A stretch of DNA of 12,646 nt, taken from Chlamydiota bacterium (GTDB lineage Bacteria > Chlamydiota > Chlamydiia > Chlamydiales > SM23-39). Every line of letters starts with the position of its first letter. Positions within the stretch are counted from its first letter, which is position 1. This document shows positions 12,236-12,646 of the stretch, in pieces. The translations under genes were made by a program, and so were the position numbers. The notes beneath the pieces were generated by a model. The model ran no database searches and had not been told where the DNA came from. It was given only the letters and a program-made list of their open reading frames with translations. Location: assembly GCA_027449725.1 (NCBI GenBank), contig DAIDLB010000102.1, forward strand, positions 1 through 12,646, read 5' to 3'.

Positions 12236-12646
12236 TTAAGCAATATTTGATATGAAAGTTTGTAAATCAATTGTGCTCTTTAAATTTCCATTATATTTGA
12301 TGTCTGGCAAATAAGGGATGTTATGGCCGCGAGGGCGATTTCTATAAACTTTGATGGGGAATCCAAAAGTTCCATTCCCGCTAGGAAGTGTAACTTTTCG
12401 GAGCTCCATATAATTGCTGTCAGCCCCAGTCTCTTCTCCCACGAGAATGACGTTAGGTTGCATTGCTTTAAGTCCGTCAATGAAATTTAGACAAGCGCTC
12501 CCGCATCTCCTATCGACGATTGCAATGATTTTCCCTTTGAATAAACTAGTTGGGGTTCTTTTCGGGAGTGGTGCAGACATTTCCTTTGATTCAGAATAAT
12601 AACGACTTCCATGCACAATGGCTTTTTTCATCCCAATACACGTATT
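12236..12646 (-). CDS. S41-family (tail-specific-protease-like) peptidase, 3' part only
   Basis: The reading frame is open to the right edge of the window, so the N-terminal part is missing; 136 residues are visible. The segment from GKIIAIVDRRCGSACLNFID through VILVGEETGADSNYMELRKV to TLPSGNGTFGFPIKVYRNRP has the layout of the C-terminal half of the S41 serine peptidase fold. The Ser in CGSAC is the expected nucleophile. CtpA-type enzymes have a lysine in the GEKTxGKG motif about 25 residues on; here that place reads GEETGADSN, so a Ser-Lys dyad is not visible. Counting from ATG 12629-12631, the Ser is residue 45. It is convergent with the CRMHGG gene. Family placement is fairly good; activity is uncertain. 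Confidence 0.65.
   Translation of the reverse strand, partial: NTCIGMKKAIVHGSRYYSESKEMSAPLPKRTPTSLFKGKIIAIVDRRCGSACLNFIDGLKAMQPNVILVGEETGADSNYMELRKVTLPSGNGTFGFPIKVYRNRPRGHNIPYLPDIKYNGNLKSTIDLQTFISNIA

Overview
The window most likely comes from a member of the Chlamydiota outside the genus Chlamydia. Three things suggest this. The penicillin-binding protein 2 is far longer than usual (1058 residues) and lies beside tRNA-Gly and rpsB-tsf-pyrH-frr. From memory, Chlamydia has the same neighbourhood with ompA (MOMP) between pbp2 and tRNA-Gly; here that gap is only about 140 bp. EF-Ts also has chlamydia-like sequence at its C-terminus and in its GRETKEG segment. Most of the window is G+C-rich, which is unusual for described chlamydiae, so genus-level placement is open.

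Layout. Positions 1-226 hold no gene but contain a CTCTGTG-type repeat and three evenly spaced perfect hairpins behind pbp2. The pbp2 gene (minus, 227-3403) is divergent from tRNA-Gly(TCC) and a tight operon of ribosomal protein S2, EF-Ts, UMP kinase and ribosome recycling factor (3707-6636), closed by a strong intrinsic terminator at 6652-6680. A promoter then serves a tRNA-Glu(TTC)/tRNA-Lys(TTT) pair. An exported or membrane-anchored alpha/beta hydrolase (7105-7986) follows and converges, with only 3 bp between stops, on a minus-strand operon.

That minus-strand operon reads cyclase-family metal hydrolase, umuD, umuC (10294 to 7990), with each gene overlapping the next. It joins a small-molecule enzyme to error-prone DNA polymerase V. 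umuC carries one in-frame amber codon (8473-8475); the 160 codons after it are intact in the same frame. A GT-A-type glycosyltransferase (10343-11065) is divergent from this operon.

From tRNA-Thr(CGT) (11149-11221) onward the sequence becomes visibly more A+T-rich and looks like the eroded left end of an integrated element. It contains a cluster of GCAAC/GTTGC repeats, the N-terminal fragment of a tyrosine recombinase with a frameshift at its start, the 3' fragment of a small accessory gene fused in the same frame behind it, and a 59-residue CRMHGG protein. After a nested inverted repeat comes the 3' part of an S41-type peptidase gene that runs off the window. The most interesting parts are the cyclase-umuDC operon with its amber codon, and the scarred element at tRNA-Thr.
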